NCBI RefSeq assembly: GCF_003203515.1
Contig: NZ_BGNG01000002.1
Coordinates: 186,001 to 250,000, forward strand
Direction: 5' to 3'
Length of the DNA: 64,000 nucleotides
Origin: Glaciecola sp. KUL10
GTDB lineage: Bacteria > Pseudomonadota > Gammaproteobacteria > Enterobacterales > Alteromonadaceae
A model generated the notes under the pieces. The model made no database searches. It saw nothing but the letters and a program-made list of their open reading frames with translations, and was not told the origin of the DNA. This document shows, one piece after another, positions 18,979-28,159 of the stretch (position 1 is the stretch's first letter; each line of letters begins with the position of its first letter). The translations under genes and the position numbers were made by a program.

Positions 18979-19926
18979 ATGAATCTTAAAGCAAGTGTCA
19001 TTCAAAAAACTCAGGCATGGATCGAACCCTATACTTTTGCTCAACGGTGCTATTTTTTCGCGTTAATCTTATTTATTTTTCAAATAGTCAGTTTTGACGA
19101 CTTGGCTTTACCAGGAATTTTAGCATTTGGGTTAATATTTATTGGGTTTAGCGGTGAACTGCTCGAAATGTTTCAAAAGGTATGGGATACGACGCTCGGG
19201 AAGAGTATTTTCATTATCACTTACGCCACGTTAGCTAACATTGCATTGGCGTTTGCAGCATTGCAGATTAATTTGATTACAGGTATTGAGCCCTCTCCAT
19301 TTATCTTCACGCTTGGATTTACTACGCTAGTGTTTGCCCCCTTGTGGATCGGTATAACCAGCATCGTATTTTTAGCAATCGGTATCATATTTTTAAACGC
19401 ATGGATACTTATTAGCTTACTGTTAAAAGTTCTGGGGTTTGAAATAAAGGTTCATTGGAAAGACAAGAAGCATGCGATTCTGAGTCTAGTATTGAGGCTT
19501 ATTTTATTACCCATCATGATCATCGGTATTGTTGCTGCGCTCGCTCCCTATGTTACTGAGGCTTCTGGTAATAGAGTTGAGTTTGTGATGTTTGGCCCGA
19601 GCAGCAACGATAATGAGCAAGGTGCATTTACCCTAAACGTATTAGATGAAGAAGCAGCTCGTGAAGAATTACAAAAGATAAGTGCCCGTCATGCATCAGT
19701 TCGCAAGTTGATAGCTGAGTTTATTTTTCACTTTGAAGCTTACCCTTATAGTTCATGCCATAAAAAGAGTCATCAGCGCTCGGTGGTTATTGACGAAAAT
19801 GCAATTTTGCTGATTGAACGAAACCCTCAAGCTAACTATGGATATGATTTTGTCGTTGCGCCTTGTGAAAGAGGGTTTAGCGAAAATAATTCGGTTAGCC
19901 AACTGATACCTGAAGGTTCAAAGTAA
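18979..19926 (+). CDS. Multi-pass membrane protein of unknown function
   Basis: 315 residues from the ATG at 18979, which follows GGAAG at good spacing; a GTG at 18946 is less likely. Five or six hydrophobic helices fill residues about 20-200 and the last 115 residues are soluble, with two cysteines (SSCHKKSH, APCERG) that could pair in the periplasm. The C-terminal part mentions no known catalytic motif. Family not recognised. Followed after 76 bp by the SirB2 gene on the same strand. Confidence 0.7.
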   Translation: MNLKASVIQKTQAWIEPYTFAQRCYFFALILFIFQIVSFDDLALPGILAFGLIFIGFSGELLEMFQKVWDTTLGKSIFIITYATLANIALAFAALQINLITGIEPSPFIFTLGFTTLVFAPLWIGITSIVFLAIGIIFLNAWILISLLLKVLGFEIKVHWKDKKHAILSLVLRLILLPIMIIGIVAALAPYVTEASGNRVEFVMFGPSSNDNEQGAFTLNVLDEEAAREELQKISARHASVRKLIAEFIFHFEAYPYSSCHKKSHQRSVVIDENAILLIERNPQANYGYDFVVAPCERGFSENNSVSQLIPEGSK

Positions 19927-20002
19927 TTGATTTTGCACCTAATACTGGTTCAATGGCGTATACATTAATAGAAAAATGGTTCAGCGAAACAGAGAATAAC
20001 GA

Positions 20003-20437
20003 ATGTACACAATAATAAAGCACGCCCATCTAACGATCATCCTACTTACATTTATATTTTTTATTATAAATTTTGTACTTACGCTCAAAAACTCTGATGC
20101 ACTTAGTCATAAAATTCTCAAGATAGGTCCACATATTTTATATACCTTGTTTGTGATTACATTTGTCTACCTTGTGCTTAATAATCCACTTAACCTTTAC
20201 CCTTTTGTTAATGGTTGGGCATCTTCTAAGTTAGCTGGTTTTGTGTTGTATGTTTTATCAATCACTCTTGCCTTAAAATGGGCTAAAAAACGAATTTGGC
20301 AATTTGTTGGTTTGCTAAGTGCAGTGTTTTGGCTAGTGATGAGCGCGCGCCTGGGCTTCGCGGACCATTTAAAGGTCAAAGGTACTAATGCTTTATTAGA
20401 AATGATTAATACTACTTCGCCATTTTTGTATGCTTGA
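20003..20437 (+). CDS. SirB2-family membrane protein
   Basis: 144 residues with four hydrophobic helices (about 9-28, 42-60, 74-92, 98-115). The pattern KHAHL...KIGPHILYTLF...KLAGFVLYVL...SARLGF is that of the SirB2 family. The name comes from invasion-gene regulation in Salmonella, but SirB2 is a membrane protein without established biochemical role. No partner gene sirB1 nearby. Confidence 0.8.
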   Translation: MYTIIKHAHLTIILLTFIFFIINFVLTLKNSDALSHKILKIGPHILYTLFVITFVYLVLNNPLNLYPFVNGWASSKLAGFVLYVLSITLALKWAKKRIWQFVGLLSAVFWLVMSARLGFADHLKVKGTNALLEMINTTSPFLYA

Positions 20438-20527
20438 TAGTGTGTTTAACTAGAATTATTGCGCATAGCGAGTGCTAATCGAAAGCTATGAGCTTTGTCA
20501 TAATAAAGACTTGCAAAACTTAATTAT

Positions 20528-22219
20528 TTGCCGATAAACCATCAAGAATGGAATTTATTTAACACTTTTGATCGGCGTACAATATTGATATCTGAATACG
20601 AGACAACCTATATTAGGGAGTTGGGCAAGCTTCTTAAAACTTGGGAGCTTTTTGAACAGAGTCGCAAATCTGAGGCTTTGCTTGAGTTTCAGAAACAATG
20701 CTTGAAAATTTATACAGATATCACACCGCTTACACTATTTGCTCTGCAACAAATAATTAAAAGCCTCATCGACAATTCAAACGATGGATTAAAAGAGCAG
20801 AAATCAATTGATGAAACAATTCTTGATAATAAGTGGTTGATTGATCAATTAATCACAGGTCAAAAAGAAAAACCAGATCCATTTCTCGTGGAAGTCAATA
20901 GCGATGTTGGTGGTGAAGACCTTATTTCATCATTTATTAATCAGCATGAAAACTTACTGCATCGAATAGATAAGCAGACAGTTGGTATCATTGATGATCA
21001 GAAATCTATTGGGCATGCACTTATCGAGATACTTCATACGTTTGCTATCAATGCATATTGGTTTGAAAGCATTGAAAAGTACGAAGAAAGCGATAAGGAT
21101 ATTGATTTAATTTTACTCGACATCGTGATGCCAAAGGTGACTCAAACTGAGGTGTTCGAGTTCGCAAAACGTCAATCTGAAAAGGGGCAAAAGGTGATTG
21201 TTTGCTCGTCAACATTTACCTTTGAAACACGCTTAGCAGCGGTAAGAGCGGGTTGTGCTGACTTCATTACCAAGCCAATTAATTCATATTCCTTAATTGA
21301 AAAAATCTCTCGCACACTAGGCACTAATCAATCGCATGCTTTCCAACTGGTGCTTGTCGACGATCAAGCTACGATGGGCACGTTTTATAAGCTCATGATT
21401 GAACAAGAAGGTTGTGACGTTATTTACTTTGAATCAGCGGAAGGCCTTTTTAAAGAACTTGAAAATTTGCGCCCAGACCTATTTTTACTTGATATGAATA
21501 TGCCTGATGTCGATGGGATTGAACTGGCTAAGATGCTTAGGTACGAGGCTAAGTTTGATTTCACACCCATTATTTTTATTACTGCTGACGAGACCGTTGA
21601 AACTAGATTACACGCGATTTCGGCTGGAGCAGAGGACGTCATTTCCAAAGCGTCTGCGATTGGAGCGGTAAAAAGTCAAATCTTGACACGTTTAAAGCGG
21701 GCTAATGATATTCGTAAGCATGTTGCAAGAGATGCGTTGACAGGTGTATTGAATCACGGACAAATTGCAGAAGTGACAAACCAAATAATCAAGCGTTCCC
21801 GACGTGAAAAGCAGCCCACATCACTTGCAGTAATTGATTTAGATAAATTCAAACAAGTTAATGACACCTTTGGTCATGTGGTGGGCGATCGCGTTCTGTT
21901 TTCACTGGGGCAGTTGCTTATGAATTCTCTAAGAGATACTGATGCTATCGGTCGCTGGGGGGGTGAAGAGTTCGTCATCGCGTTTGAAAATTGTACGGTA
22001 GATGCGGCAGCCAAAAAACTCAACAGCATAAAATCTGCTTTTAAAGCGATGTCCTTTAGTGACGATAAAGGTGGTTCAATTCATGTTTCTTTCAGCGCTG
22101 GCGTCATTCAACTGGGTCAAAAAACGGATCTCGAAGAGGCGATTATTCTAGCGGACAAAGGTCTTTACAAAGCCAAACACGCTGGCAGAGATAAGATAGT
22201 CACGTTTATTTGCAAGTAA
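20528..22219 (+). CDS. Two-receiver response regulator with diguanylate cyclase (GGEEF) domain
   Basis: 563 residues. An N-terminal helical part of about 145 residues is followed by a first receiver (about 150-265, Asp in LILLDIVMPKV), a second receiver (about 285-400, Asp in LFLLDMNMPDVDG) and a GGDEF domain (about 410-560). The active site is GRWGGEEF and the inhibitory I-site RxxD (RDTD) lies five residues before it, so an active, product-inhibited c-di-GMP synthase is expected. Start is TTG: the only usual start codon between an upstream stop (20504) and the conserved region. Ribosome-binding site weak. No cognate kinase adjacent. Confidence 0.9.
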   Translation: MPINHQEWNLFNTFDRRTILISEYETTYIRELGKLLKTWELFEQSRKSEALLEFQKQCLKIYTDITPLTLFALQQIIKSLIDNSNDGLKEQKSIDETILDNKWLIDQLITGQKEKPDPFLVEVNSDVGGEDLISSFINQHENLLHRIDKQTVGIIDDQKSIGHALIEILHTFAINAYWFESIEKYEESDKDIDLILLDIVMPKVTQTEVFEFAKRQSEKGQKVIVCSSTFTFETRLAAVRAGCADFITKPINSYSLIEKISRTLGTNQSHAFQLVLVDDQATMGTFYKLMIEQEGCDVIYFESAEGLFKELENLRPDLFLLDMNMPDVDGIELAKMLRYEAKFDFTPIIFITADETVETRLHAISAGAEDVISKASAIGAVKSQILTRLKRANDIRKHVARDALTGVLNHGQIAEVTNQIIKRSRREKQPTSLAVIDLDKFKQVNDTFGHVVGDRVLFSLGQLLMNSLRDTDAIGRWGGEEFVIAFENCTVDAAAKKLNSIKSAFKAMSFSDDKGGSIHVSFSAGVIQLGQKTDLEEAIILADKGLYKAKHAGRDKIVTFICK

Positions 22220-22393
22220 AGGGTTTTAAGTCGCTAAGTCGCGTTTATTATTAAACCAAACACCTATTTTTTTCAGTAAGTGTTAGGACTTGTTTCAAAA
22301 TACTCAAATTTACAAGCTTTGTTACATTCTGTGCATATAACACACACTTTTTTGTGTGACACTTCAGTCTCCATATTGCAAAGGGCTTTCAAC

Positions 22394-22882
22394 ATGAAAC
22401 GTTTAATTTTTTCTTCCGCGTTATTAATAAGTGCATTTTCATTTTCAGCACACGCTGCGACATCGTTTGAGGTTGAGGAATTCAATCGCGCATCAATTGA
22501 TGCGATGGATGCACTACAAAGCAAAAATTATGATCGTGCATATGAAAACTTAAATATCGCTTCAAAATTGGGCAATAAAATTTCTCAGTTTGCCTTAGCG
22601 CTTATGTATTTGCAGGGACTAGGTGTCGAACAAGATGTAACGCAAGCCTATCTTTGGCTAAACGTGGCAGCCGAAGGTAAAGAGCGTAAATGGAGAGACG
22701 TTCGAGACCAAATAAAAAGTAGTCTTTCTAGTGAGCAAAAAGCAGCACTTCAACCAATGATAGACGAATACATCGCGATGTATGGTGAGGATGCTCAAGA
22801 AGTAAGCTGTTATAAGCGCGCAGAAATGGGTACCAACCGAAAACTAATGCAGTGTAGTAAGTATCGTACGCCAGGTAAATAG
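22394..22882 (+). CDS. Secreted Sel1-repeat protein
   Basis: 162 residues from the ATG at 22394, behind AAGGG. A clear signal peptide ends SAHAA near residue 21. The mature part has a Sel1-like repeat (ALMYLQGLGVEQDVTQAYLWLNVAAEG) preceded by a weaker helical repeat. Sel1 proteins act as protein-interaction scaffolds, here in the periplasm. Two late cysteines (SCYKR, MQCSKY) may form a disulfide. Precise partner unknown. Confidence 0.82.
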   Translation: MKRLIFSSALLISAFSFSAHAATSFEVEEFNRASIDAMDALQSKNYDRAYENLNIASKLGNKISQFALALMYLQGLGVEQDVTQAYLWLNVAAEGKERKWRDVRDQIKSSLSSEQKAALQPMIDEYIAMYGEDAQEVSCYKRAEMGTNRKLMQCSKYRTPGK

Positions 22883-22965
22883 GGGGCCTTATCGGTCGCA
22901 TAATTGCAAAGAGTACTTAATTCACGCATATTAAAGGCCAATGAATGTAATCAAGGAGCGTTATC

Positions 22966-24189
22966 ATTCGGCCTTTCATTTTCGTTATTCTTTTATCTGG
23001 GGCCAGTATTCTTGCCAGTTGCAGCCATATATCATCTGGATCAAACTCAAGTGACTCCGAACAAAATTTAGTCAAGTTCAAGCAGGGTCAGACAATTAAT
23101 GAAGCCGTTAAAAATGTACTTTACGACGATTATTTTGATGTTGTTGATCTGTCGGCTGAAAAACTGTTTTCATTGTCTCCTGAACAAATAAAACAATTTG
23201 AAGATTACTACTATGATCCTCAACGGGCTACTACTAAAGAGCATAGTCGGTTTGCGGATTATCTGTCAGGCTCCTTATCGGGTTTTACTTATGATGGGGT
23301 TACCTATACTGCACAAGAAGCTTATGAAAAGGGCGCGGGTAATTGTTTATCGCTTGCAATACTAACGACGGCGTTGGCAAAAATTGCGGGTCTTGATATC
23401 GAATATCAGAAAAATGATTCTCAACCTATTTTTAATAAGCAAGGCAACGTCCTGTTGCTATCTTCCCATGTAAGAACAAAAGTATTTGAACCTATCAAGC
23501 AAGTTAAATCAGGTAAAATACTGATTAGTCGAGCCCATTCAATCATTGATTACTTTCCAGATAGTACGGTCGTGCAAAGTTACGAAGTGAAAGAAAACAC
23601 ATTTATTGCAATGTACCACCAAAACAAAGCTGCGAGTGCATTAGTCGATAATGCTTATGACTTGTCCTACGCTCATGTAAAAAAGGGCTTAGAGCAAGAT
23701 CCAACGCAAAGCGAGTTATTGAATATTCTTGCCGTGATTTACAAGCGTATTGGGCAAACTAGCAATGCACTTGCAGTGTTTAAGTTAATGGAGGATAAAA
23801 AGCTCGCAACTTTAAATTCTTCGGAAAATTATGCAAACCTGCTTTTGAGTATGGGAGAAAAGAGCAAAGCGGAAAATATTCTGGCATCACTAGCAGACGT
23901 AAATGAAAGCAACCCCTATGCATGGCTAGCATTAGCTAAAACTCATATCAATGAAACAAATTATCAAAGAGCGATTAGCTTTGTTGAGCGAGCCGAAAAC
24001 TTAGCGCCTTATCTACATGAGCCTCATTTTCTTAAAGCCAGCATTTACTTCCAACAAGGTAAGCTCAATTCGAGTCGATTAGCATTACAAAAAGCATTGG
24101 TATTGGCAGGTACGCAAGAAAACCAACGTTTGTATGCCGCTAAGTTGGAGGCGTTAAAAGCTCATAATTGTCGACAATGCCTGCCTTAA
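22966..24189 (+). CDS. Lipoprotein with transglutaminase-like domain and TPR repeats, apparent ATT start
   Basis: 407 residues if read from ATT at 22966. No ATG, GTG or TTG lies between the upstream in-frame stop (22948) and TTG at 23173. Starting at 23173 would lose a perfect lipoprotein signal: read from ATT the N-terminus is (M)RPFIFVILLSGASILASC, lipobox LASC, behind an ideal AAGGAG 7 bp upstream. The mature protein has a transglutaminase-like segment with Cys in GAGNCLSLAILTTALA, a later His in LSSHVRTK and Asp in IIDYFPDS, then about four TPR units (from residue about 230). ATT starts are rare (infC is the known case). Alternatively the start codon is mutated. Confidence 0.75.
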   Translation: MRPFIFVILLSGASILASCSHISSGSNSSDSEQNLVKFKQGQTINEAVKNVLYDDYFDVVDLSAEKLFSLSPEQIKQFEDYYYDPQRATTKEHSRFADYLSGSLSGFTYDGVTYTAQEAYEKGAGNCLSLAILTTALAKIAGLDIEYQKNDSQPIFNKQGNVLLLSSHVRTKVFEPIKQVKSGKILISRAHSIIDYFPDSTVVQSYEVKENTFIAMYHQNKAASALVDNAYDLSYAHVKKGLEQDPTQSELLNILAVIYKRIGQTSNALAVFKLMEDKKLATLNSSENYANLLLSMGEKSKAENILASLADVNESNPYAWLALAKTHINETNYQRAISFVERAENLAPYLHEPHFLKASIYFQQGKLNSSRLALQKALVLAGTQENQRLYAAKLEALKAHNCRQCLP

Positions 24190-24383
24190 ATTGGTGTTTA
24201 TATGCTAAATTTTATAGGTATTGTAACAATATATACGGGTAAACGACCGGTGTTCGATAGTAAATCTTGCTATTTTCATTTGCGCTAGCATCACTAAAGA
24301 CTAATTAAATCTTTTATGACTGTTTGCACTTGTTTAGGTATTCTCTTATTGTCTTTGAAGTGAGTTCACGACTAGAGAAAAGC

Positions 24384-25907
24384 ATGCATGATGATCTGTT
24401 ATTAAAAGTTAGAAATCTGGAAAAAAGTGATTATTCACAGCTAAAACTGTTGATGGATAAGGTGTATCAAGATATCGGTGGGGCTTGGTCTCGTCATACA
24501 ATCAATCGCTTAATTGAGGATTTACCGGAAGGTCAGATTGTAGTGATTGACCACGAAAAACTTGTCGGTGTAGCGCTCACTGTAAAAGTAGATTATACAC
24601 GGTTCAGCAACCCTCATACCTATGATGATTTAATTGGACATCGAGAAACAATCTTAAATAATGTTGAAGGCGACGCACTCTATGGCTTGGACCTTCTGAT
24701 TGACCCAGATTATCGCGGTTATAGGTTGGGCCGGCGTTTGTATGAAGCTAGGAAGGAGTTATGTCGTCAATCGAATTTAAAGGCGATACTCGCTGGTGGC
24801 AGGATCCCAGGTTATCACAAACATGCCAGTGAGATGAGGGCCAGTGAGTATTTGCAGGCTGTAGCAAGACGCGAAGTGTATGATCCAATATTGACCTTTC
24901 AATTGTCCAATGACTTTCAAGTAAAAAGGTTACTTCATAAATATTTGCCTGAAGACGAAAAGTCACAAGGCTATGCAACACTGTTGGAATGGAATAACTT
25001 TTTATATGAACCTTCTGATACTGTCATAGAGAGCCGCAAGACCCAAGTTAGAGTGGGCGCTGTTCAATGGATGATGAGAGAAGTCAACTCTGTTGAAGAT
25101 GTTTTACAGCAAGTGGAATATTTTATTGATGCCCTATCAAGTTATCAAAGTGACTTTGCTGTGTTTCCGGAGTTCTTTAACGCAGCCTTAATGGGACTTT
25201 GCCCAGATCAAAGCCAACAGGTAGAAGCTATCCGTTTTTTAGCTGGTTTTACCGAACGATTTAAAACTGAAATGTCACAATTGGCAGTCAGTTACAATAT
25301 CAATGTAATCACAGGTTCTCTTCCTTTGTTGGAGGGCGATACGCTATACAATGCGAGTTATTTATGTCGTCGTGATGGCACAATAGAATGCCAAAAGAAA
25401 GTCCACATTACGCCTCATGAGCGCCGAGATTGGGTTATTCAAGGTGGTGATAAGCTACAGGTTTTCGATACTGATGCAGGTAAAGTGGGGATCTTGATTT
25501 GCTATGACATTGAGTTTCCCGAATTAGGTAGAATGATGGCTGCAGAGGGTTTAGACATTATTTTCGTACCCTTTTGGACAGATACAAAGAACGGTTACCT
25601 AAGAGTTCGTCACTGCGCTCAAGCGAGGGCGATTGAAAACGAATGTTATGTTGTGATTTGCGGCAGCTGTGGGAATTTACCTGCAGTAGAGAATTTGGAT
25701 GTTCAATATGCCCAATCAGCAGTATTTTCACCATCTGATTTTGCTTTTCCACATGATGCTGTAATGAGTGAAACAACAGCAAATACAGAAATGATGATGT
25801 TTTCGGATCTGGACTTAGACAAGTTGAAATTGGTCCGTAGTGAGGGTTCTGTCAATAATTTGAAAGATCGCAGGCAAGATTTATACAGTATTTCCTGGCG
25901 CAAATAA
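24384..25907 (+). CDS. GNAT acetyltransferase-nitrilase fusion enzyme
   Basis: 507 residues from ATG 24384. Residues about 8-165 are a GNAT domain (LDLLIDPDYRGYRLGRRLYEARK is the acetyl-CoA loop). Residues about 215-490 are a carbon-nitrogen hydrolase with the Glu-Lys-Cys triad: Glu in AVFPEFFN, Lys in CQKKVHIT, Cys373 in LICYDIEFPE. Such fusions are a known family of about this length; the amide substrate is not established. Both active sites look intact. The next gene, a GST-like protein, follows after 22 bp and is probably co-transcribed. Confidence 0.9.
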   Translation: MHDDLLLKVRNLEKSDYSQLKLLMDKVYQDIGGAWSRHTINRLIEDLPEGQIVVIDHEKLVGVALTVKVDYTRFSNPHTYDDLIGHRETILNNVEGDALYGLDLLIDPDYRGYRLGRRLYEARKELCRQSNLKAILAGGRIPGYHKHASEMRASEYLQAVARREVYDPILTFQLSNDFQVKRLLHKYLPEDEKSQGYATLLEWNNFLYEPSDTVIESRKTQVRVGAVQWMMREVNSVEDVLQQVEYFIDALSSYQSDFAVFPEFFNAALMGLCPDQSQQVEAIRFLAGFTERFKTEMSQLAVSYNINVITGSLPLLEGDTLYNASYLCRRDGTIECQKKVHITPHERRDWVIQGGDKLQVFDTDAGKVGILICYDIEFPELGRMMAAEGLDIIFVPFWTDTKNGYLRVRHCAQARAIENECYVVICGSCGNLPAVENLDVQYAQSAVFSPSDFAFPHDAVMSETTANTEMMMFSDLDLDKLKLVRSEGSVNNLKDRRQDLYSISWRK

Positions 25908-25929
25908 GCGTATTAACAAAGGCGCGGCA

Positions 25930-27039
25930 ATGAATAAACCCACCTATATACACTATGGTGCCGAAGTGTCACTTTTTAGTGGCAAAACCAGAGCTTATTT
26001 GCGATACAAAGGAATTCCTTTTGAGGAACATAAGGCTTCTGCAAAGGTAGTTAGAGAGCTTCTATATCCCAACACAGGTGTGCGAGTGATCCCCGTATTA
26101 AAGACGCCTGAAAATGAGTTTGTTCAAGATACAACCGAGATCATAGATTACTTGGAACAAAGATTCACAGACAGTTCAGTTTATCCTAAAAATCCTAGTG
26201 TCAAGCTTGCAGCGCTTTTATTAGAATTATTTGCAGATGAGTGGCTATTGCTTCCTGCAATGCACTATCGTTGGTTTTATAAGAAGCGTCACCTGTGGTT
26301 CGTTTTAAAGGAGTTTGGTGCAAACGGAGTGCCTCATTGGCCTAAATTCATTCAGCCTTTATTTGGGGTTTTGCCAGCTTTGTATTTTGGCAAAATGTTT
26401 GGCCCCGTCCTTGGCGTTAGTAAACGTAACTATAAAGCGATAGAGCTTTGGTATGAATCGTTTTTATCACAGCTTGATATGCATTTTCAGAAGTATGATT
26501 TTTTACTTGGTAACTCACCTTGTATTGCTGATTTTGGATTTATTGGACCTCTTTATGCGCATTTATATCGAGATCCATATTCAGGCGAATTGATGCGGAG
26601 CAAAGCACCAAATGTTGCGCTATGGGTCGAAAGAATGAATCAACTTAGTCCAGAGCAGGCAAACTTGGGATTTGTGGATAGTGTGCCATCTACGCTCACG
26701 CCGATATTTGAACGAATGTTTAAGGAGCAATTCCCTGTTTTGAAAGAAACTATAGAGCGAGTTGCCTCAAGAATCTCAACTCACCCAACGGCAAAGTTGC
26801 CACGATTCTTAGGAAAATTTGAGTTCTCAATTGGCAACAGCAAAGAAACAAGGCTTATTAATTCTTATGCGCAATGGATGCTCCAGCGACCAGTCAACTT
26901 TTATCAAAGTCTGGATACTCAGCATTTGCAAGCAGTAAATGGGTGGTTGCAGAGTGTGGGCGGGCAAGAAAGTATGAACATAAAAATTACTACTCAACTT
27001 ATTCGTAAGCGCAATTTGTTGTACCCCAAAAAGGCGTAG
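25930..27039 (+). CDS. Glutathione S-transferase-like protein with C-terminal extension
   Basis: 369 residues, much longer than the usual 200-230. Residues 4-80 are a thioredoxin-fold GST N-terminal domain (SLFSGKTRAYLRYKGIPFEE, VIPVLKTPENEFVQDTTEIIDYLE with the cis-Pro and the Gln-Asp glutathione contact). An alpha-helical domain follows to about 240, and a further 130 residues of unknown role. Ser in the N-terminal turn could activate glutathione. Probably cotranscribed with the nitrilase fusion. Substrate unknown. Confidence 0.82.
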   Translation: MNKPTYIHYGAEVSLFSGKTRAYLRYKGIPFEEHKASAKVVRELLYPNTGVRVIPVLKTPENEFVQDTTEIIDYLEQRFTDSSVYPKNPSVKLAALLLELFADEWLLLPAMHYRWFYKKRHLWFVLKEFGANGVPHWPKFIQPLFGVLPALYFGKMFGPVLGVSKRNYKAIELWYESFLSQLDMHFQKYDFLLGNSPCIADFGFIGPLYAHLYRDPYSGELMRSKAPNVALWVERMNQLSPEQANLGFVDSVPSTLTPIFERMFKEQFPVLKETIERVASRISTHPTAKLPRFLGKFEFSIGNSKETRLINSYAQWMLQRPVNFYQSLDTQHLQAVNGWLQSVGGQESMNIKITTQLIRKRNLLYPKKA

Positions 27040-27161
27040 TGAAGCAATATTGCCAAACTTAAGTTATATTATGTTTTTATATCTAAGTTATCGCAGTCTA
27101 GACGTATTCATAAGGTCAAAAACTTTGTAGTATTAATCAAAGTTAAATTTTCAAGGCATGG

Positions 27162-28155
27162 ATGGATAGTTCAAGTTTACCCGCTCAGTTGTCAGATACT
27201 TTTGGTCGAAGATTCGAATATCTCCGGCTGTCAATCACTGACGTTTGTAATTTTAAATGTCAGTATTGCCTTCCAGATGGGTATGAATGTAACACACCCA
27301 CAGACTTTCTATCGCTCGAAGAAATAAGCACCACTGTTAACGCGTTTGCATTAATGGGCACAAAAAAAGTTCGAATCACGGGGGGAGAGCCTGCTTTACG
27401 AAAAGATCTTTTGGATATCATCAAACTGGTTGCGAGTGTTGAAAAAATCCAACAAGTGGCCATCACAACTAATGGCTACAACTTGGATAGACAAGTAGAG
27501 AAATGGGCAGATGCCGGATTGACGAATTTAAACGTGAGCATAGATTCGCTCGATGCAACTCAGTTCAAATTAATCACAGGTGATGGTCGCTTGCAAAATA
27601 TTTTGACGGGCATAGAAAAAGCGATAGATTTGGGCCTTAATGTGAAAGTGAACGCTGTTTTATTAAAATCATTTACACAAAAACAACTCAATCAATTCTT
27701 ATACTGGATCAAAGATAAATCTATTTCCATGCGCTTTATAGAGCTAATGCAGACAGGAGATAATCTTTCATTTTTTTGAGAGAGAGCACTTTTCAGGGGA
27801 GTCTGTAAAACAAGTATTGCTTTCACAAAAATGGACAGAAAAACCAAGGGATCAATTATCAGGCCCCGCGAAAATATTTACCCATCCAGAATACAAAGGC
27901 AACATTGGCTTAATCATGCCGTACTCTAAAAATTTCTGTGACAATTGTAATAGACTTCGGATTTCGGCGATTGGTAAGTTGCATTTGTGTCTGTTTGCAG
28001 AAAATGGCATCGATCTGAGGTCAACGATGAAAACGAAAAACGCATTTTTGTTAGCCAGCGAAATAGCCGGATGTTTATCTGACAAGCAAAAAACACATGA
28101 CCTACTAGAGGGTAATACGGGTGCAACTACCCATCTAGCGATGTTAGGGGGCTAG
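27162..28155 (+). pseudogene. moaA: GTP 3',8-cyclase MoaA, split by a +1 shift in a T7 run
   Basis: MoaA is the radical SAM enzyme that starts molybdenum cofactor synthesis. The first frame (27162-27779) has the SAM cluster motif CNFKCQYC, GGEPALRKD and MRFIELMQTGD, then hits TGA right after a run of seven T (27771-27777). Dropping one T restores the family sequence at once (SFFEREHFSGESVKQ) and continues through the second cluster (FCDNCNRLRISAIGKLHLCLF) to the essential GG tail. The joined protein would be 330 residues, the normal length, with no other defect. So this is a fresh mutation, a read error, or recoding: UUU UGA allows +1 slippage with perfect re-pairing. No other moa genes nearby. 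Confidence 0.85.
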
Positions 28156-28159
28156 TAAA

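Noticed and set aside
23173-23175. TTG as start of the TPR lipoprotein
   Set aside because: It would remove an obvious lipoprotein signal and about 69 coding residues upstream that stay in frame.
27817-28155. Separate small gene after moaA
   Set aside because: It is the C-terminal part of MoaA in another frame, including its second iron-sulfur cluster motif.
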